DNA of 64,000 bases from Tritonibacter mobilis (GTDB taxonomy: Bacteria; Pseudomonadota; Alphaproteobacteria; Rhodobacterales; Rhodobacteraceae). The translations under genes were made by a program, and so were the position numbers. Shown here piece by piece: positions 33,245-42,261 of this stretch (position 1 is its first letter; the number at the start of each line of letters is the position of its first letter). The stretch covers positions 62,001 through 126,000 of the forward strand of contig NZ_LNWY01000007.1 in assembly GCF_001681715.1 (NCBI RefSeq), in the 5' to 3' direction. The notes beneath the pieces are model-generated. The model ran no database searches. It worked only from the letters and a program-made list of their open reading frames with translations, and was not told where the DNA came from.

Positions 33245-35029
33245 ATGACACATTTACCAAAAAGCCGCCTTGCGGCTGGCTTCTGGCTGCTGCTGGCCGC
33301 AGGGCTGGTGGCCTATCACCTCGCGCTTGTGTTTGCGGGGATCGTGCCGAACCTTGTGAGCCGCCCCCTGCATATGGCGTTTATCCTGCCCTTTGCGCTG
33401 GTCTTTGGTGTCACCGCAAAGGGGCGGTTTTATTCGGGGGTTGTGCTGGCCGTGCTGGGCACGGGCGCGGCGATCTGGGTGGCGCTCAACGCGGATGCCT
33501 TGGGCGATCAATACGGCTTTCTTGAGGGGCGCGGGCAGGTGGTCATTGCGGTGATCCTCTTGGCTGTGGTGCTGGAGACCGCGCGGCGTGCGATTGGCTG
33601 GCCACTGCCGGTGGTGGCGGCGCTGGCGCTTTTATACGGGCTGTTTGGGCAGCATATTCCGGGTGAATTTGGCCATTCGGGCACCCCATTGGAGAGCTTT
33701 CTCGGCACGCTCACCATTGCCGAAGGCGGCATCTGGGGTTCGCTGACGGGTGTGTCGGTGGGCGTGGTGTCGATCTTTGTGATCTTTGGCGCGGTCCTGA
33801 ACGCGGGCGAAGCGGGGCAGGGGTTTATGAATGTCGCGGGTGCGGCGGCGGGGCGGCTGAAGGGCGGTGCGGCCAAGGTCTCGGTGATTTCCTCGGCGCT
33901 CTTTGGGTCCATTTCGGGATCGGCCTCGGCCAATGTGGCCTCAACAGGGGCGATCACCATGCCCGCGATGGTGCGGCTCGGCTATCCCAAGCGACTGGCG
34001 GCGGCGGTGGAGGCGGTGGCCTCCTCGGGCGGGCAGATCATGCCACCCTTGATGGGGGCCGGGGCCTTCGTGATGGTAGAGCTGACGGGCGTGCCTTACA
34101 CGGCGATCATGGCGGCGGCGGTGCTGCCGGCGCTGTTGTATTTCCTCGCGGTCTGGGTTGGTATCAATGCCTATAACCGCCGCTTTGACCTCAAGGGCGT
34201 GCCCGAAGAAGACCGCCCCAAACGACGCGATGTGATCGTGACCTCGCTGTTTTTTCTCGTCCCGTTCAGCGTGCTTTTGTGGGCAATGTTCGGGGCCGGG
34301 TTCACACCGGAGTATGCGGCGGCGCTGTCGGTGCTGGCGGGGGCGATCCTGCTGCTGTTCAACGCCGAGATGACGTTTAAGCCGGGCCAGATCCGCGACC
34401 GGGCCTTGGCGGCGCTGCTCAATGCGGCGCGGCAGGTGTCGATGATCGCAGCCATTATCTTGTGTGCATCGATCATCATCGGGGTGCTGTCGATCACCGG
34501 GCTGGGGGTCAAGATCACCTCGTTGATCATCCAAGGCTCCGGCGGGCTGCTCTGGCCGTCCTTGCTGCTGACGGCACTGGCCTGTCTGGTGCTGGGCATG
34601 GAGGTGCCGACCACGGCGGCCTATGTGATCTGCGTGTCGGTGGCGGGACCTGCGCTGACGAAACTGGGGCTGGAGCCGTTGCAGGCGCATCTCTTTGTGT
34701 TCTGGTTTGCGCTGTTGTCGACGATCACGCCGCCGGTCTGTGGCGCGGTGTTCATTGCGGCGGGCATGATTGGCGAGAGCTGGCTCAAGGTGGCGCTGAC
34801 GGCGATGTCGCTGGGGGTTGGTCTCTATCTGATCCCGCTGGGGATGGTGGCGAACCCGGCGATCCTGACCTTGGCCGATGATCCGCTGGGGGCGCTGTTG
34901 GCGCTGCTGCGCATGGGCGTCGGCCTGACGCTGGTTTCTGCCGGGCTGATTGGCGCGCGCGGCGTGCTGGGCACGGTCGGGCTTTGTGCGCTGGGGCTGT
35001 TGGTCACGTTTTCGGGGCTGTGGATTTAG
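33245..35029 (+). CDS. TRAP transporter fused permease (4TM + 12TM)
   Basis: A 594-residue protein with a four-helix DctQ-like N-part (residues 1-130) fused to a DctM-like permease of about 12 helices. GSISGSASANVASTGAITMPAM and SGGQIMPPLMGAGAFVM are the conserved fused-permease motifs, and GMEVPTTAAYVICV recurs in the second repeat. Fused permeases are the normal partners of TAXI binding proteins. It ends by overlapping the convergent DUF2256 gene by 4 bases. Confidence 0.87.
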   Translation: MTHLPKSRLAAGFWLLLAAGLVAYHLALVFAGIVPNLVSRPLHMAFILPFALVFGVTAKGRFYSGVVLAVLGTGAAIWVALNADALGDQYGFLEGRGQVVIAVILLAVVLETARRAIGWPLPVVAALALLYGLFGQHIPGEFGHSGTPLESFLGTLTIAEGGIWGSLTGVSVGVVSIFVIFGAVLNAGEAGQGFMNVAGAAAGRLKGGAAKVSVISSALFGSISGSASANVASTGAITMPAMVRLGYPKRLAAAVEAVASSGGQIMPPLMGAGAFVMVELTGVPYTAIMAAAVLPALLYFLAVWVGINAYNRRFDLKGVPEEDRPKRRDVIVTSLFFLVPFSVLLWAMFGAGFTPEYAAALSVLAGAILLLFNAEMTFKPGQIRDRALAALLNAARQVSMIAAIILCASIIIGVLSITGLGVKITSLIIQGSGGLLWPSLLLTALACLVLGMEVPTTAAYVICVSVAGPALTKLGLEPLQAHLFVFWFALLSTITPPVCGAVFIAAGMIGESWLKVALTAMSLGVGLYLIPLGMVANPAILTLADDPLGALLALLRMGVGLTLVSAGLIGARGVLGTVGLCALGLLVTFSGLWI

Positions 35030-35163
35030 CGCGCACGTTTGCAGCGCTCGGAACAATAGCGCACCTCATCCCAGATCTTCGCCCATTTGCGCCGCCATGT
35101 GAACGGGCGCTGGCAATGGGCGCAGATCTTGCGGGGCAGATCGGATTTCTTGCGCATCTTCAT
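35026..35163 (-). CDS. DUF2256 zinc-ribbon-like small protein
   Basis: A 45-residue protein, MKMRKKSDLP then KICAHCQRPFTWRRKWAKIW and RYCSERCKR, with the CxxC...CxxxC pattern of DUF2256. The start is taken at 35163 at the family N-terminus. It begins 4 bases after the cryptochrome stop, a pairing common in marine bacteria. Function unknown; a nucleic-acid or metal-binding accessory to the photolyase is a guess. Its end overlaps the convergent TRAP permease. Confidence 0.82.
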   Translation of the reverse strand: MKMRKKSDLPRKICAHCQRPFTWRRKWAKIWDEVRYCSERCKRAR

Positions 35164-35167
35164 GGGG

Positions 35168-36679
35168 CTAGCTCTCGAACGGCAGGCTAAGCTGGTTGGG
35201 AGCGGACCGTGCCCCCTGTTGCGTATCCTTGGTTTTGCGGCGCATTGGTTTGCGGCTGGCGTGTTTGGCAAGGAGGCCTTTGGCCTCTTGGCGGAAGCCG
35301 CCAGAGCGGCGCACCGCCCAGATCTGATCGCGGGCCGCGCGGGCGGCACTCAGGTGATCGATGATGGGGTGCGGATAGGTCTTGCCCAGCACCGCAGAGG
35401 CGTTTTCAGCCTTCCATGGCTCTTGCAGGTGGTGGTCGGGGATGGCCGCGAGTTCCGGCACCCAGCGGCGGGTAAACGCCCCGGTGGGGTCTTGGTCCTT
35501 GCCCTGTTTGACCGGATTGTAAATGCGCGGCGTGTTGATGCCGGTGGTGCCTGATTGCATTTGCACTTGACTCCAGTGGATGCCCGGCTCGTAATCGGTA
35601 AAGCGACGCGCCAGCACAAGGCCGGGCGCGCGCCAATCAAGCCAGAGATGATAGCTCGCCACCGACATCACCATGGCTCGCATCCGAAAGTTGAGCCAAC
35701 CGGTGGCGTTGAGGCAGCGCATGCAGGCATCCACAAAGGGCAGGCCGGTTTCACCCTCGGCCCAGGCGTGCAGGCGGGTGCTGTCTGGGGTGGTGGGGCG
35801 CAGGCCGTCATAGGCACGGTGCATGTTTTCATGCTCGATGCGCGGCTCATCCTCGAGCTTTTGGATAAAGTGGCAGTGCCAGTGCAGCCGCCCCATAAAA
35901 GAGCGCAGCGATTGCTGCCAGTTGCGCGGCAATTCCGGGTCGCTTTGGCGCTGCCACGTGGCCTGCGTTACCTCCCGCAGCGACAGGCTGCCCCATGCCA
36001 GATGCGGCGAGAGGCGTGAACAGGCGCGCGCCCCCTGAAGCGGCGAGGACATCGCCCAGCGGTAGGGCTCTGCCCGCGTGTTGAGGAAGGAGCGCAAGCA
36101 AGACTGCGCCACCGCCCGTCCGCCCGGTTGACGGTCGGGGCAGGGGTCCTGCGCCAGATGCAATGCGCGGGCGGTCGGGATGGTGCCGAGATCCAGATCA
36201 AGCGGGGCAAGGGCGCTGGCCTCTGCAAGAGGTTCCGCCATAAAGCGGTCCCATGTTGTGGCCCAGCCATCGCGCGAGCGCAGGCGGCGATGGACACCGT
36301 TCTGGCGCAGCTCTGTCCAAGGGAGCGCATTGTCACGGCACCATGCGCCGACGCGCAGATCGCGCTGATAGGTCCAGGCGTTACCGGTTTCCTCATGCGA
36401 CCAGAGGGCGGTGGCGCCATAGTGCTGGACCATATCGCGCAGCACCGAGACCGCATCGCCCACCCGCACCACCAGAGGCTGACCAAGGCGGGCAAGATCC
36501 GCGCGCAGGCTCTTGAGGGTTTCGGCGATAAACGCCCAGTGCCTGGCAGAGCTGTCCGCCAGCGCCCATAGCTCCGGTTCGACAATATAGAGCGGCAGGA
36601 CCGGACCGCGCTGACTGGCTGCCGCCAGCGCGGGATGATCCGCGACCCTCAGGTCTCTTTTGAACCAGACGATATGCAC
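35168..36679 (-). CDS. Cryptochrome/deoxyribodipyrimidine photolyase family protein
   Basis: A 503-residue flavoprotein. HIVWFKRDLRVADHPAL at residue 2 is the photolyase N-domain. The FAD-binding helical domain has CMRCLNATGWLNFRMRAMV and WLDWRAPGLVLARRFTDYEP, and the C-terminal region includes YNPVKQGKDQDPTGAFTRRW. These fit CPD or (6-4)-type photolyases and related cryptochromes. Length is normal. It uses blue light to repair UV dimers or acts as a photoreceptor; sequence alone does not separate the two. It is cotranscribed with the DUF2256 gene and may be read from an SbtA-like gene upstream. Confidence 0.88.
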   Translation of the reverse strand: MHIVWFKRDLRVADHPALAAASQRGPVLPLYIVEPELWALADSSARHWAFIAETLKSLRADLARLGQPLVVRVGDAVSVLRDMVQHYGATALWSHEETGNAWTYQRDLRVGAWCRDNALPWTELRQNGVHRRLRSRDGWATTWDRFMAEPLAEASALAPLDLDLGTIPTARALHLAQDPCPDRQPGGRAVAQSCLRSFLNTRAEPYRWAMSSPLQGARACSRLSPHLAWGSLSLREVTQATWQRQSDPELPRNWQQSLRSFMGRLHWHCHFIQKLEDEPRIEHENMHRAYDGLRPTTPDSTRLHAWAEGETGLPFVDACMRCLNATGWLNFRMRAMVMSVASYHLWLDWRAPGLVLARRFTDYEPGIHWSQVQMQSGTTGINTPRIYNPVKQGKDQDPTGAFTRRWVPELAAIPDHHLQEPWKAENASAVLGKTYPHPIIDHLSAARAARDQIWAVRRSGGFRQEAKGLLAKHASRKPMRRKTKDTQQGARSAPNQLSLPFES

Positions 36680-36719
36680 GCGATGCCCCTTTGACCTCCG
36701 TCGGAGGAGATACGGCGCG

Positions 36720-36751
36720 GGGGCGGGGATGGATGAGTTTTCCCCCGCCCC
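36720..36751 (-). terminator. GC hairpin between SbtA-like and cryptochrome genes
   Basis: GGGGCGGGG/CCCCGCCCC 9-bp dyad (36720-36728 and 36743-36751) 33 bases after the SbtA-like stop and 40 before the cryptochrome start. There is no U tract on the coding strand, so termination may be partial. Confidence 0.4.
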
Positions 36752-36783
36752 GTTGTGCGGGCAGCGTGGTCAGGCGGGACCGA

Positions 36784-37752
36784 TCAAACCAATCCGGCCA
36801 GCCAGAGGTAGAGCGGCAGGCCCAGCGTGATGTTGAACGGAAAGGTCACCCCCAGCGACAGCGTCAGATAGATGCCGGATTCCGCCTGTGGCAGGGCAAT
36901 CTTCATCGCTGCGGGCACCGCGATATAGGAGGCAGACGCCGAGAGCACCATCAGCAGGAACAGGCTGCCGGTCTGCAGCCCAATGGCCGTGCCAAGCGCC
37001 ATCGCCAAGAGCGCGCCGACAATGGGCATCATCAGACCGAAGGCAAACAGCCCGGCGCTGAGCAGATGCCGATTGCGCAGCAGGCTGCGGCCTGCGGACA
37101 GCCCCATATCCAAGAGAAACAGACACAGGATGCCGGTAAAGGGCGTCACCACAAAGGGGGCGATCATCTCCATGCCTTTGTCCTGTGTGAGCATTCCGAT
37201 CACAAACGCGCCGGTCAGCAGCACCACGGAGCCATTGGCAAAGAGGTCACGCATCGGCACCGCGCCAGCCTCTTTGGTGCCGCTGAAACGATGCGCGATC
37301 CACAGTGCAGACAGAATTGCGGGCACCTCCATCGAGGCGGCGACTGCGACCATATAGCCATCAGAGGCAATCCCCGACAGATCCAGCAGGCTGGAGGCGG
37401 CGACGAAGGTGACAATGGAAATCGAACCATAATGCCCCGCAACCGCTGCCGCATTGAGCGGGTTCAGTCGCGTTATGCTGCGCAGCAGCGCATAGGCGAT
37501 AAAGGGCAGCAGAAAGGACAGCACCAACCCGGCGCCGAGGGCGGCAAAGACATCGGCGCTGAGCCCGTGTTGAGCAAGGCTGTGACCGCCCTTAAACCCG
37601 ATGGCAAGGAGCAGGTAGAGCGACATGAATTTGGCGGCGCCTTCGGGAATCGACAGATCGCTGCGCACTGCCGCCGCGATCAGCCCCAACACAAAGAACA
37701 GGATTGTGGGCACCATGAGGTTGCCGATCAGGCTATGGAAGATTTGCGTCAT
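36784..37752 (-). CDS. SbtA-like sodium-dependent bicarbonate transporter family permease
   Basis: A 322-residue membrane protein with about ten helices. It has the inverted-repeat arrangement of the SBT family (SbtA/DUF897): VPTILFFVLGLIAAAVRSDL in helix 1 and LLAIGFKGG in helix 2 are typical, and LNAAAVAGHYGSISIVTF is the conserved first-half loop. The start at 37752 avoids an N-terminal extension that reaches into the divergent promoter. Bicarbonate is the known substrate in cyanobacteria; in heterotrophs the substrate is uncertain. It diverges from the LysR gene, a classic regulator-target pair. Confidence 0.8.
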   Translation of the reverse strand: MTQIFHSLIGNLMVPTILFFVLGLIAAAVRSDLSIPEGAAKFMSLYLLLAIGFKGGHSLAQHGLSADVFAALGAGLVLSFLLPFIAYALLRSITRLNPLNAAAVAGHYGSISIVTFVAASSLLDLSGIASDGYMVAVAASMEVPAILSALWIAHRFSGTKEAGAVPMRDLFANGSVVLLTGAFVIGMLTQDKGMEMIAPFVVTPFTGILCLFLLDMGLSAGRSLLRNRHLLSAGLFAFGLMMPIVGALLAMALGTAIGLQTGSLFLLMVLSASASYIAVPAAMKIALPQAESGIYLTLSLGVTFPFNITLGLPLYLWLAGLV

Positions 37753-37848
37753 CTGAGGCTCCGAATGTTCAATTCGGCCCCTGTTGCCTGAAACGCTCGC
37801 ATAGCTAAAATACAAAGAACAAGTAAGATACATATCTTGAGGCTATGA

Positions 37849-38760
37849 ATGAGACCCACCCTGCGCCAGATGCAATATATCGTCGCGGTTCATCAGCTGG
37901 GCAGCTTTGGTCTGGCGGCAGAGGCCATGCATGTGAGCCAGCCGAGCCTGTCGAACCAGATCGCCGCAGTGGAGGCGGAGCTGAAGATCCGGCTGTTTGA
38001 ACGGGGACGGGGCGGGGTGCAGACCACCGCCAAGGGGCTGGAGTTCATCACCCGCGCCCGCCGTATCCTTGCGGAGGTGGAGACCCTGCGCGGGGTGATG
38101 CAATCCGACGTGGCCTTTGGCGGGCGGTTGCGGCTTGGAGTGTTGCCCTCAATCGGGCCGTATCTTTTGCCACAGGCCATGAAGGCGCTTCACCAAGAAG
38201 AGCCGGATCTGCGGGTGATCGTGCGCGAGGAAAACACACTGAACCTCGATGAGGGCATCCGCAACGGGCGTTTTGATGCGATTATTTCAACACCGGAGGA
38301 TCATCCCAACACCCACCAGCACCCGCTGTTTCTGGAGCCGCTCTGGGTTGCCGTGGCGCGCGATCACCCGTTGGCGCGCCGGGATGGCATCGGGCCGGAG
38401 CAGTTGCAGGGTCAGCGGCTTTTGACGCTGGACACCGGTCACCGGCTGGCCCGGATTGTATACGGGATTGCGGGGCTCAGCGGCGGCATCGTGTCGGATG
38501 ACTACGAGGGCACCAGCCTTGATTCCATTGTCTTAATGGCCGCGACCGGCGCGGGCATCGGCATTCTGCCCGACCTTTTTGCGCGCAGACAGGCGGTGCA
38601 CCGCAGCGAAGTGCATGTGATGCCGCTGCGGATGCAGGACGCCAACCGCACCATCAGCCTGCTGTTGCCGCGTGATCACGACAAAGGCCCCGAACAGCCT
38701 CTGGCCACAATCCTGCGTCGCTCTGCGCGGGAGCTGACCTTGCAGGTGATTGAGAGCTGA
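37849..38760 (+). CDS. LysR-family transcriptional regulator (OxyR-like class)
   Basis: A 303-residue LysR regulator: HTH MRPTLRQMQYIVAVHQLGSF and QPSLSNQIAAVEAELKIRLF, then an effector domain with LRLGVLPSIGPYLLP as in OxyR/CbbR-like members. The ATG at 37849 follows TTGAGG. I see no conserved redox Cys pair, so it is not OxyR itself. It is divergent from the SbtA-like gene with a 96-base gap, which likely holds the shared operator. Confidence 0.87.
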   Translation: MRPTLRQMQYIVAVHQLGSFGLAAEAMHVSQPSLSNQIAAVEAELKIRLFERGRGGVQTTAKGLEFITRARRILAEVETLRGVMQSDVAFGGRLRLGVLPSIGPYLLPQAMKALHQEEPDLRVIVREENTLNLDEGIRNGRFDAIISTPEDHPNTHQHPLFLEPLWVAVARDHPLARRDGIGPEQLQGQRLLTLDTGHRLARIVYGIAGLSGGIVSDDYEGTSLDSIVLMAATGAGIGILPDLFARRQAVHRSEVHVMPLRMQDANRTISLLLPRDHDKGPEQPLATILRRSARELTLQVIES

Positions 38761-38866
38761 AGTGCGCGACATGCGCGCGCAGAGAAGGGAACTGAGCAGA
38801 TTGTGATACGTTGAAACGCTGAAACTGCGCTAAGATACGCCGTATTCTAAGTTATGGAGATTGCCG

Positions 38867-39532
38867 ATGCTGACTCGACGCCATTTTATTGCCACTTCTA
38901 CGGCATTGTTTTCGGCCCCCCTGACCGCCTATCCCGCGCTTGCGGCGGGGCGGCCCAGTGCGGCACAAATGAACGCGTGGGACAAGCGGGTGACCCCAGC
39001 CGGGTATGATGCGGCCACCACAAACCCGTGGGGGTTCCATCCACGGTTTCTGCCGCAGCGGGTTAAGGCCAATGACGGTTTGGTGCCCGGCGATATCCAT
39101 GTGGATGCGGTGGCGCGCTACCTCTACCACATTGAGGAAGGCGGCACTGCGATGCGCTACGGCGTGGCGATTGCGCGCGGCAATCTTTATGAACCCGGTG
39201 TCTATGCCATTCGTCGCAAGGTGAAATGGCCCAATTGGACGCCGACACCTGCGATGATCAAGCGCGATCCGGCGGCATATCAGCAATATGCCAACGGGAT
39301 GCCTCCGGGGCCGAAAAATGCGCTGGGATCACGTGCCCTCTATCTGTTTGAAGGCAACCGTGACACCTATCTGCGCATTCACGGCACGCCCTATCCCAAT
39401 TCAATTGGCGGTCGGGCCAGCTCTGGCTGCGTGCGGATGGTGATGGCGCATATCATCGACCTCTATCCGAATGTGACGATCGGCTCGACGGCGCATCTGT
39501 ATTCGGCCGAGGACAGCGTGACCTCGGCCTGA
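38867..39532 (+). CDS. Secreted L,D-transpeptidase (YkuD family)
   Basis: A 221-residue protein. RRHFIATSTALFSAPLTAYPALA at the N-terminus is a Tat-like signal (positions 4-25). The YkuD domain has YLRIHGTPYPNSIGG, then ASSGCVRM: the conserved His, Ser-x-Gly-Cys-x-Arg nucleophile motif is intact. The ATG at 38867 is 8 bases after GGAG; a TTG six bases upstream is the alternative. Cross-links peptidoglycan or attaches proteins to it in the periplasm. Single gene. Confidence 0.9.
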   Translation: MLTRRHFIATSTALFSAPLTAYPALAAGRPSAAQMNAWDKRVTPAGYDAATTNPWGFHPRFLPQRVKANDGLVPGDIHVDAVARYLYHIEEGGTAMRYGVAIARGNLYEPGVYAIRRKVKWPNWTPTPAMIKRDPAAYQQYANGMPPGPKNALGSRALYLFEGNRDTYLRIHGTPYPNSIGGRASSGCVRMVMAHIIDLYPNVTIGSTAHLYSAEDSVTSA

Positions 39533-39552
39533 TTGGGGACGCCGCGCGGGGG

Positions 39553-39804
39553 TTACTCGGCGCGGCTCACACAGATCGGGTTGCCCTTTGCCGTGCGCAG
39601 GGGCAGGAGCGTGCTTTCAACCGGACCACGGTGAACATACCAATAACAGCCGTCTGCCTCTTGCAGGCGGGCGGTTGTGAGATCCTGCGCGGGTGCGGCA
39701 AGGGCCGCCACCTCTTCGGGCAGCGCGCCTACGGTACCTGCGCCATCGACACAGGCGCCCAGACCAAGCAAAATGGCCCCGATTACACTAATTCTACTCT
39801 TCAC
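39553..39804 (-). CDS. Small putative lipoprotein
   Basis: An 83-residue protein with a lipobox: LLGLGACVDG, where the LGAC sequence gives Cys18 as the lipidated residue. The rest is short with GCYWYVHRGPVES and a final Cys and is not assignable to a family. It overlaps the ABC ATPase stop by 4 bases, so it is the last gene of the peptide/nickel-type ABC operon. Perhaps an outer-membrane accessory; not known. Confidence 0.68.
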   Translation of the reverse strand: MKSRISVIGAILLGLGACVDGAGTVGALPEEVAALAAPAQDLTTARLQEADGCYWYVHRGPVESTLLPLRTAKGNPICVSRAE

Positions 39805-41417
39805 GATCTTTCCCTTCTGACTGGTCTGTCCCCCATAAAAGCCGCGTGAATGAGCGAGGGGGTCGGCTCCACATTGGCACCCTGATCGGCGCGGCGCAAC
39901 ATTGCTGCAGGGGGCGGGGAGATCTGTCGCAGGGTCAGTTGCTGATCGGCGAGCGCCTGTGCCACCGCTGGCGCATGGGTAATCAGCAGGATGGATATGG
40001 CCGCGCGCTGTTTGAGGTCGCTTAGGGTTTTGATGACCTCAGCGGCCGCGCATTGATCCAGCGATGAGGTGGGTTCATCGGCAATGATCACCTGAGGTTG
40101 CACCAAAAGCGCGCGCGCAAGGCAGAGCCGCTGCGCCTCGCCGCCCGACAGATCCCGTGTGAGACGCGCTAGGAAGGGGGCATCCGTCGGGAGTGATACT
40201 GCGGTCAAAGCGTTGCATATCGCGGTGAGCGTTGCGGGATCGCTGTGACGGGGGCGCAGGAGCCAGCGCAGGCGACCCTGCGAGAGGCTCAAGGCCTCGG
40301 CCAAGGTCTGAGCGACGGAAAAATGCGCGGTCAATGCGCGGTGCGGAAATTGCGAGACATAGCCGATCTGGCAGGGGCAGGGGCCGGGACAAGGACGGGG
40401 GCTGGGGCGGGCAGGGCGTGTCGCCTCGGACCAGAGGATCTGACCGGATTGGAGCGGCTCCATCCCTGCGACAAGTCTGGCGAGCGTGGATTTCCCGCAG
40501 CCGCTTGGACCCAGCACCGCCAGACATTCCCCGGCGCGCAGGCTGAAGCTCAGGTTGCGCAGTACCGGACGCGCGCCATAGCTATGAGAGAGCTGATGCA
40601 CCCGCAGCACATCGGGGCCTGAGGGCGCTGCTGCCGTGCCCGGCGCAGTGTCACGTGGCTGCTGTATCATTGCGCGGCTTTTGGGATGCTGCGGCTGTTG
40701 CTGAAGGTCGCGGGGCGTACCGGTTTCAACGATGCGGCCTTGATCCAGAACGGCGATGTGATCGCAGACGGACAGCGCCAGCGCGGGGTCATGGGTGATC
40801 AGGATCTGCGCCCGTTGCGCGCGGCCATGCGCCATTGCCTTGACCGTCAGCGCCTGATTGGCCGGGTCCAGCGCGGCGGTGGGTTCATCCAGGATCAGGC
40901 ATTTTGGCTTTGGCAGCAATGACAGGGCAATCAGGACGCGCTGGACCTCGCCACCACTGAGATAGGCGGGCCGGCGTTCCAACAGTTCGGGCGGCAGATT
41001 GAAGGTCGCAAAGACCTGTTCGGGGGTGATGTCGGTGATCTGGTGCAGCGCCAGCACCTCGGCCACATGCGCCCGCATGGTAAGCTGCGGGTTGAGCGCG
41101 TCGCTCAGGCTTTGAGTGATCAGCCCGATCTGGTTGCCCCGAAGGTGGCGCATTTGTCCAACAGAAGCGCTGAGCACATCCGTACCCGCCACAATCGCCT
41201 GTCCCGACCAGTGAAACCCGCGATGGCGCGCTTTGTGGCGCAGGGTGCGGCTGGGCTGGCCTTCTAACAACCGCAACAACAGGCGCGCGAGGCTGCTTTT
41301 CCCGGCACCAGACGGGCCAAGCAGCGCCAGTGTTTCGCCCGTGGCGACGCTGAGATTGATGTCTTGCAACAGGGCCGTGTCGCCCACGCTAAGGCTGAGA
41401 TTGCGCAGCTCGATCAT
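39801..41417 (-). CDS. Peptide/nickel-type ABC transporter, fused ATP-binding protein
   Basis: A 538-residue protein made of two ATPase domains joined, equivalent to DppD and DppF. Domain 1 has GPSGAGKSSLARLL, LSGGEVQRVLIALSL and CLILDEPTAALD. Domain 2 (after about residue 270) has GPSGCGKSTLARLV, LSGGEAQRLCLARALL and IIADEPTSSLD. Both Walker A sites look intact. It overlaps the upstream permease stop by 4 bases (ATGA). Energises the OppA/OppBC-like system next to it. Confidence 0.9.
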   Translation of the reverse strand: MIELRNLSLSVGDTALLQDINLSVATGETLALLGPSGAGKSSLARLLLRLLEGQPSRTLRHKARHRGFHWSGQAIVAGTDVLSASVGQMRHLRGNQIGLITQSLSDALNPQLTMRAHVAEVLALHQITDITPEQVFATFNLPPELLERRPAYLSGGEVQRVLIALSLLPKPKCLILDEPTAALDPANQALTVKAMAHGRAQRAQILITHDPALALSVCDHIAVLDQGRIVETGTPRDLQQQPQHPKSRAMIQQPRDTAPGTAAAPSGPDVLRVHQLSHSYGARPVLRNLSFSLRAGECLAVLGPSGCGKSTLARLVAGMEPLQSGQILWSEATRPARPSPRPCPGPCPCQIGYVSQFPHRALTAHFSVAQTLAEALSLSQGRLRWLLRPRHSDPATLTAICNALTAVSLPTDAPFLARLTRDLSGGEAQRLCLARALLVQPQVIIADEPTSSLDQCAAAEVIKTLSDLKQRAAISILLITHAPAVAQALADQQLTLRQISPPPAAMLRRADQGANVEPTPSLIHAAFMGDRPVRRERS

Positions 41418-42256
41418 GGGTTTGCTCCTTGTCTCAGCCGCGCGTGGCGCTGTTGGCGTTGATCCAGTGTGGTCAACACCAGCAAGAACCCCGTCAGACA
41501 AAGCGCAGGCGGTAACAGCAGCCATTGCCACGCAGGCGTGTGTAGATAGCCGGTCGCGTCTTGCAACATGCTCCCCCACGTCAAAAGATCGCCAGCCGTT
41601 AGTCCCAAAAAGGCCAACCCGGCCACGCGCATCACCGCCTGCACCACATTTTGCAGATATACGCCGGTGAGCGTGGGCAAGATTGCGGGCAGAATGTGGT
41701 GGAGCAGAAGATACGGCCAGCTTGCCCCCATGTGGCGCGCAAGGCGGATGTTCTCGCGCCCTATCTCGCGCAGCAGGACAGAGCGCAAAATCCGCACATC
41801 GTCATGCCATGTCAGCACCGCCATCAGCAGGATGATCTCAGCCGCGCCCGGTTGGTGCCACGCTGCAACTAGCAGGAGCAACAGGATCGAGGGCACAATC
41901 TCTGCCATATCAGTCAGATGCAGCACCACCGCGCGGCCCTTTTTTGGAAAGACAACCGCCAGTCCGGCCATGGTGAGGCCAATCAAGAGCGCAAGCGCTG
42001 CCGTCAGCAGCGCCAGCCCAACCGTCACGGGGGTTGCGCGCAGCAGGCCCGTGAGCACGCTTTGGCCAATGTCGTTGGTGCCAAGCCAATGGCGCGCAGA
42101 GGGCGGTTGCAACGTGTCGGTGCTGGTCACATAAGCTGGGAGCAGCGCGTCCGATGCGGCGATCAACAGCGTCAGGATCACCACGGCAAACAGACCCAGC
42201 ACCTGCCGTCTGTAGCGCGTTATCGTTTGAGGTATTCGGGGCGTTGGGGCACTCAT
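41414..42256 (-). CDS. Peptide/nickel-type ABC transporter permease (DppC-like)
   Basis: A 280-residue permease with about six helices. SARHWLGTNDIGQSVLTGLL at about residues 50-70 is the DppC-type signature, and LARHMGASWPYLLLHHILP is the EAA loop. It follows the other permease by 5 bases and is coupled to the ATPase. Confidence 0.88.
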   Translation of the reverse strand: MSAPTPRIPQTITRYRRQVLGLFAVVILTLLIAASDALLPAYVTSTDTLQPPSARHWLGTNDIGQSVLTGLLRATPVTVGLALLTAALALLIGLTMAGLAVVFPKKGRAVVLHLTDMAEIVPSILLLLLVAAWHQPGAAEIILLMAVLTWHDDVRILRSVLLREIGRENIRLARHMGASWPYLLLHHILPAILPTLTGVYLQNVVQAVMRVAGLAFLGLTAGDLLTWGSMLQDATGYLHTPAWQWLLLPPALCLTGFLLVLTTLDQRQQRHARLRQGANP

Positions 42257-42261
42257 ATCCG

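Noticed and set aside
33941-35056. 371-codon minus-strand frame opposite the TRAP permease
   Set aside because: Extremely Arg/Gln/His-rich and without a fold; opposite a membrane protein gene with clear motifs.
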